Assembly: GCA_001873675.1 (NCBI GenBank)
Contig: MNZP01000014.1
Location: forward strand, 1-16,348
DNA: 16,348 bases
Source of the DNA: Syntrophaceae bacterium CG2_30_49_12
Lineage (GTDB): Bacteria; Desulfobacterota; Syntrophia; Syntrophales; CG2-30-49-12
Reading direction: 5' to 3'
Every line of letters begins with the position of its first letter. The stretch's first letter is position 1. Positions 12,601 to 16,348 of the stretch are shown here, piece after piece. A model generated the notes under the pieces. That model worked only from the letters and a program-made list of their open reading frames with translations. It was not told where the DNA came from and made no database searches. The translations under genes were made by a program, and so were the position numbers.

Positions 12601-14620
12601 AAAACGTCATATTTTCCTCTACAATCTCAGCAAGGTCCATTACCTTAAAGGTCTTATCCAATTCCTTTGCCCTGATCCCCTCGTCGAACATCTGTAAACA
12701 AAAGGGACAGGCGGTAACTACTACCTCTGACCCGGATTTGACGGCCTCCTCGGTGCGGATGCGGTTAATCTTGGTTCCCACCGGTTCTTCCATCCAGATC
12801 CTGCCGCCCCCTCCCCCGCAGCAAAGCGCCCGTTGTCCGCAGCGGGACATCTCGATAACGTCAAGCTGAGGGAGTTGGTGTAAAATCTCTCTCGGTTCCT
12901 GGAAGATATCGTTATACCTGCCCAGGTAACAGGAGTCGTGATACGTTACTCTTCTCCTGTCCTGCCTTTCCGTTGGTTTCCATTTCCCGCTCGAGAGGAG
13001 TTGGGCGAGTAATTGCGAATGATGGAGGACTTCGAAAACCCCTCCCCACTGGGGATACTCGTTTTTCATGGTATTGAAGCAGTGGGGGCAGGCAGTGATA
13101 ATCTTTTTTACCCTGTGTTCCTGGAAGAAAGCGATATTTTGTTGCGCCTGCTCTACAAACAGGATTTCAAAACCTATCCTCCGGGCAGGATCGCCGCAAC
13201 ATGGTTCTTCCGCACCCCAAACGGCAAAATTCACCTCTGCGTTCTGCAATATCCTGACCAGAGATCTTGTAACCTCCGCATTGCGATCAGTTAAAGCCCC
13301 TGTACACCCAACCCAGAGAAGGGTATCGGTATCCCTGCCCTTCCCTAATATATTGAGATCTAAGCCGGCCATCCAGTCGCCCTTGAGCCTCATGTGCTGA
13401 GCCCCCGTCCAGGGATGCCCACGGGAAAACATATTTCCCACCATGAGCTGGACAGACTCGGGCATCCTGCTTTCGGTCAGGGCCAGATTACGGCGCATTT
13501 CGATAATCTTATCTATGTGCTCCACAAATACGGGACAAGCCTCCTGACAGGCGCGGCAGGTCGTACAGGACCAGATATCTTCCTCCGCAATCACCTCACC
13601 GATCAGAAGCCGGTCAATGGTCATCCGGTTATTAAACTTTTCCTCCATGTGGATCTTCATCTGCTGGATCAACCTCTTGGGGGAGAGGGTCTTGCCGCTG
13701 ATGTAGGCGGGACAACTTGCCTGACATCGGCCGCAACTGGTACAGGCGTCAAGATCAAGGAGTTGTTTCCAGGTAAAATCCTCGATGTTTGCTATACCAA
13801 AGGTTTCAGCTTCCTCGAGATCGGCAATAGGGGCCAGGGCGCCTTTTGGCCTCAAGGAACGGAAGAAGATGTTCACGGGAGAAATGATAACATGGAACAA
13901 TTTGGAAAAGGAAAGACAGAGATAGACGATGGCTCCGTAAAAAATGATGACGTGAAACCACCAGATCCGCTGGTACCATGGCAGGAGCGAAGCGTCTCCC
14001 AGTCCGAAAACTCCGGCCAGGGCAAAACCGGCAAAGGACCATCGCTCCTCCCACAGTGGCGTGGGAACAGTGGCACAGATACGAAGCGCTTCAAGAATGA
14101 AACCGGTGATTGTCAGGAGGAAGAGCGAAATCAATACCACCGCATCATCCAGGCTGTTATCCAGCCTTTCCGGTCTCAGGATATATCTCCTGATAGCCGC
14201 CATTATTATACCTGACAGGACAGCTACCCCCCCGAGTTCGCCCAGGAGAGAGACGACTAAATAAGGTCTCCCGCGCAGGAAGGCTGCCACGTGCTCATGA
14301 AGGGCGAAGAGAGAGGTAACCAGCAGGAGCAAGAGAATGCCCCCAAAGATAAGGAGATGCATGACACCGGCATAAAGCTCGCCTATGGAAAGGGGCATCG
14401 CCCCTATTCCGAGGAGGCGCTTATGGAGAAGGATATCAATCGTTCCGGTAACAAATGCCTTTATCCTTCCCTTCTCAAATCTCCCCTCCGGTTTGCCTAT
14501 CTGCCAGAGACGCCGGCGCCGGTAGATGGTATAGCCGATAAGGGGGAGGAGAAGCAATCCCAGGAGGTAGATCAGCCAACCGTATTCGATGTGCCAAAAA
14601 GCTTCTCGCGCGGCTTCCAA
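12533..14620 (-). CDS. Membrane FeS oxidoreductase, probable ETF:(methyl)menaquinone oxidoreductase (EMO/FadF type, DUF224)
   Basis: Proposed to carry electrons from reduced ETF into the membrane quinone pool. The N-terminal 250 residues hold about five to six hydrophobic helices (roughly 12-33, 82-107, 121-142, 158-180, 195-210, 221-245) with His 88, 108/110, 223 and 243 as possible haem ligands, like a NarI-type cytochrome b. Next are two [4Fe-4S] ferredoxin motifs, CTSCGRCQASCP (293-304) and CTTCRACQEACP (352-363). Last are two HdrB/GlpC-like CCG domains (CCGDP at 474 with CPHC at 511; CCGGGGG at 600 with CPFC at 638). The start is TTG 14620 with GAGGAGG 5 nt upstream. Linked to two acyl-CoA dehydrogenase genes and etfBA, as in known EMO loci. 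Oddity: about 21 C-terminal residues after ENMTFF are encoded by REP-like repeats, and the stop lies in a decayed repeat. Confidence 0.92.
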   Translation of the reverse strand: MEAAREAFWHIEYGWLIYLLGLLLLPLIGYTIYRRRRLWQIGKPEGRFEKGRIKAFVTGTIDILLHKRLLGIGAMPLSIGELYAGVMHLLIFGGILLLLLVTSLFALHEHVAAFLRGRPYLVVSLLGELGGVAVLSGIIMAAIRRYILRPERLDNSLDDAVVLISLFLLTITGFILEALRICATVPTPLWEERWSFAGFALAGVFGLGDASLLPWYQRIWWFHVIIFYGAIVYLCLSFSKLFHVIISPVNIFFRSLRPKGALAPIADLEEAETFGIANIEDFTWKQLLDLDACTSCGRCQASCPAYISGKTLSPKRLIQQMKIHMEEKFNNRMTIDRLLIGEVIAEEDIWSCTTCRACQEACPVFVEHIDKIIEMRRNLALTESRMPESVQLMVGNMFSRGHPWTGAQHMRLKGDWMAGLDLNILGKGRDTDTLLWVGCTGALTDRNAEVTRSLVRILQNAEVNFAVWGAEEPCCGDPARRIGFEILFVEQAQQNIAFFQEHRVKKIITACPHCFNTMKNEYPQWGGVFEVLHHSQLLAQLLSSGKWKPTERQDRRRVTYHDSCYLGRYNDIFQEPREILHQLPQLDVIEMSRCGQRALCCGGGGGRIWMEEPVGTKINRIRTEEAVKSGSEVVVTACPFCLQMFDEGIRAKELDKTFKVMDLAEIVEENMTFFNGHDRGGTRFVASVPSGHDGV

Positions 14621-14634
14621 GGTGACCTCCTCGC

Positions 14635-15768
14635 TTAAAGTCCCATCTCTTGGGCCACTTTTTCCCGGAGTGAATCGGAATCGCCGAAAAGGAGAGGGGC
14701 CTGCCGTCCACGGCGATAGTATAGCCCCATATCATGCTCTCTAGTAGTGCCGATTCCGCCGAAGATCTGGACACCCATGCGGGTCCAGCGCCGGTAAACA
14801 TCGCCGGCCCACGATTTAGCCATCGCTACTTCCTTACTACAGGGAAGTCCCTCGTTCAGCAACCAGGCGGCATAGTAGGTAAATCTCTTGGCGATGCCTA
14901 TCTCGGCCCACATCTCAGCAAGATAGCTCTGAATTATTCCATAACTGCCGATAGGCTTACCGTACTGTACCCTTTCTACAGCATAGGAAGTACAGTTTTC
15001 CACTACCCAATCGGCGCCGCCCATCATTTCGGCACATTTCGCCATAGCTGCATACTCCAGCAACTTTTCTATAATGGGAAAGCCCTGATGCAACTGTCCC
15101 ACTACGTACTTTTCTGTCACCTTCACATTTTCAAAGATGACCTCGCACTGTTTGTCATCGGCAATGGTTTGCAGGGGAGTGATTTTTATCCCCGGGATTT
15201 TGGCATCAACGATAAAGAGAGTAATGCCATCCTCCGGGCGGCCTTCGACGATTTTGGTCCTCGCGGCGCACAAGAAGTAATTTGCCGTCTGGGCGTCGTG
15301 GATGAACAGCTTGGCGCCGTTTATGATGTATTCATTCCCCTGCGCCGTGGCTGTCGTAGCGATTCCTTCAGCATCATACGTGGCGCTGGGCTCGGTCAGG
15401 GCCAGGCTGAAAATAGTATCTCCGCTTGCTATTCCAGGTAAGAATTCCTTCTTCTGCTCCTCTGACCCGGCAGTTACAAGGGGCAAAGTACAGATCACCG
15501 TAGAGAAGAAAGGCAGAAGGAAACAGGCGCGTCCCATCTCCTCAAAGAGGACAACAGTATCCATAAAGCTGCCGCCGACACCATCATACTCTTCCGGTAT
15601 AATCCATCCCAGCCAGCCGAGTTTTGCCATCTCTTTCCAGATATCGCTCCTGAACCCTATCGCGTCTTCTTCCAGTTCCCTCACCAGGCTCTTGGGGTAG
15701 TATCTGGCCATAAACTCCCTCGCGGTTTTTTTCAAAATCTCCTGGGTTTCAGTAAAATCAAGATTCAT
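14635..15768 (-). CDS. Acyl-CoA dehydrogenase (full length)
   Basis: FAD enzyme that makes the alpha,beta double bond in an acyl-CoA and passes electrons to ETF. Start ATG 15768 (MNLDFTETQE) has GAGGGAGG upstream and gives 377 aa, the normal length; the open frame before it has no ribosome site. Visible: LGWLGWIIPEEYDGVGGSFMD (48-70), SLALTEPSATYDAEG (121-135, FAD/substrate loop), NEYIINGAKLFIHDA (145-159), VQYGKPIGSYGIIQ (267-280), MGVQIFGGIGTTREHDMGLY (331-350) and LLFGDSD near the C-terminus. The usual MCAD-type Glu in YEGT is absent. Glu 238 in EKLLEYAAMAK lies where isovaleryl-CoA-dehydrogenase-like enzymes keep their base, an alignment by eye only. Lies 14 bp before the FeS oxidoreductase and 38 bp after another dehydrogenase gene, so the two may form a mixed enzyme. 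Substrate unknown. Confidence 0.93.
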   Translation of the reverse strand: MNLDFTETQEILKKTAREFMARYYPKSLVRELEEDAIGFRSDIWKEMAKLGWLGWIIPEEYDGVGGSFMDTVVLFEEMGRACFLLPFFSTVICTLPLVTAGSEEQKKEFLPGIASGDTIFSLALTEPSATYDAEGIATTATAQGNEYIINGAKLFIHDAQTANYFLCAARTKIVEGRPEDGITLFIVDAKIPGIKITPLQTIADDKQCEVIFENVKVTEKYVVGQLHQGFPIIEKLLEYAAMAKCAEMMGGADWVVENCTSYAVERVQYGKPIGSYGIIQSYLAEMWAEIGIAKRFTYYAAWLLNEGLPCSKEVAMAKSWAGDVYRRWTRMGVQIFGGIGTTREHDMGLYYRRGRQAPLLFGDSDSLREKVAQEMGL

Positions 15769-15806
15769 TGTATCCTCCCTCTTATAGAAATTGTTCTGAA
15801 GATAAC

Positions 15807-16348
15807 CTATCTGGGAAGTTTTAAACCCATCCAGGCAATAATGTTCTTCATGGTTTCGGTGGTTCCCCCGGCAATGGTAATACCCAGAGTATATTGACAC
15901 ATATCCTCGTATTTACCTTTAAATCTTGCCCATTTTGATCCTTCTTTCAGAGCGCCGTAGAGACCCATCATCTCGATGGCGATATTTCCGAAGCGGACGG
16001 CCAACTCCGATGAGAACCATTTGGCAGCCGAGGATTCCGCGGGAACATTCTGACCTTTACTCTGGAGCCAGGCTACGTAATAAGCCCATTGTTTCGTCGC
16101 CTCAAGTTCGATTGCCAACTCTGCCAGCTTCTGGCGGATCAGGGTAGCTTTCGCCATTGGTTGGCCGCGGTGCACTGTTTTCTTGGAAAATTCCACAAAC
16201 TCCTCCAAATCCCGCTTTAACCCCGCGACCGTTCCTATCATTGAGCGCTCAAAATTTATCCCCGCCATCGTGACATACCAGCCCTGATTTACCTGTCCTA
16301 CTACGTTCTTCTTGGGAACCCGGAAGTTATCAAAGAAAACCTCATTAT
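15807..16348 (-). CDS. Acyl-CoA dehydrogenase, C-terminal part (5' end outside the window)
   Basis: The frame is open to the window edge. Before the Met at 16268 it reads NEVFFDNFRVPKKNVVGQVN, which is standard acyl-CoA dehydrogenase middle-domain sequence, so that Met is internal. About 179 residues are visible: the C-terminal helical domain, beginning AGINFERSMIG, where the Glu of FERS matches the catalytic-base position of isovaleryl-CoA-dehydrogenase-like enzymes (by eye), and ending in the FAD-binding TIAGGTTETMKNIIAWMGLKLP. It is the first visible gene of the minus-strand operon; any promoter lies outside the window. Sequence clearly differs from the next dehydrogenase, so this is not a recent duplicate. 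Substrate unknown. Confidence 0.92.
   Translation of the reverse strand, partial: NEVFFDNFRVPKKNVVGQVNQGWYVTMAGINFERSMIGTVAGLKRDLEEFVEFSKKTVHRGQPMAKATLIRQKLAELAIELEATKQWAYYVAWLQSKGQNVPAESSAAKWFSSELAVRFGNIAIEMMGLYGALKEGSKWARFKGKYEDMCQYTLGITIAGGTTETMKNIIAWMGLKLPR

Noticed and set aside
13394..14215. Long plus-strand open frame (273 aa) opposite the FeS oxidoreductase
   Set aside because: No family resemblance; the opposite strand has clear membrane helices and FeS motifs. Same for the plus-strand frame at 14734-15441 opposite the acyl-CoA dehydrogenase.
15769..15900. Extended N-terminus (44 aa) for the full-length acyl-CoA dehydrogenase
   Set aside because: The extension overlaps the end of the preceding gene, has no family similarity, and the ATG at 15768 has a strong ribosome site and the normal family N-terminus.

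Overview
The window (about 16.3 kb, moderately GC-rich, densely coding, with strong GGAGG-type ribosome sites) looks like chromosome of an anaerobic, probably syntrophic or sulfate-reducing bacterium of the Desulfobacterota (old Deltaproteobacteria) type. That placement is an inference. It rests on the topA-trmFO pair, an acyl-CoA dehydrogenase/ETF operon with a membrane FeS ETF:quinone oxidoreductase, and archaeal-type thiamine genes in a bacterial setting. No rRNA, tRNA, CRISPR or phage gene was seen.

Plus-strand half (1-8280). The 3' part of topA (DNA topoisomerase I with four C-terminal zinc ribbons) runs into trmFO (folate-dependent tRNA U54 methyltransferase). Next is a lone ATP-grasp subunit of an NDP-forming acyl-CoA synthetase. 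A compact thiamine cluster follows: thiamine pyrophosphokinase, a ThiD-ThiN fusion (HMP/HMP-P kinase plus archaeal-type thiamine-phosphate synthase), and a Thi4 thiazole synthase with His at the sulfur-donor position. This set resembles archaeal and eukaryotic thiamine synthesis more than the usual bacterial ThiG/ThiS/ThiE route. Related 7-bp tandem repeat arrays lie on both sides of the cluster. A CCA-adding-type tRNA nucleotidyltransferase closes this half.

Mobile element (8257-9193). A RAYT-type (Y1/HUH) transposase gene on the minus strand is bounded by a perfect 19-bp inverted repeat. The element sits exactly between the 3' ends of two convergent genes, and its left repeat supplies the last codons of cca.

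Minus-strand half (9204-16348), read right to left: an acyl-CoA dehydrogenase cut by the window edge, a second acyl-CoA dehydrogenase, a membrane FeS oxidoreductase of the FadF/EMO (DUF224) type, EtfB, EtfA, and an AT-rich nucleotide-sugar dehydrogenase. The first five form an electron path from acyl-CoA via ETF to membrane quinone. Both junctions around etfB carry REP-like hairpins (GGAG head, 7-bp stem, CTCCGT loop). One hairpin cluster has extended the reading frame of the FeS oxidoreductase.

Most notable: the archaeal/eukaryote-like thiamine cassette flanked by heptamer arrays, and the REP-like hairpins with varied stems but a constant loop and head, in the same window as a RAYT transposase.
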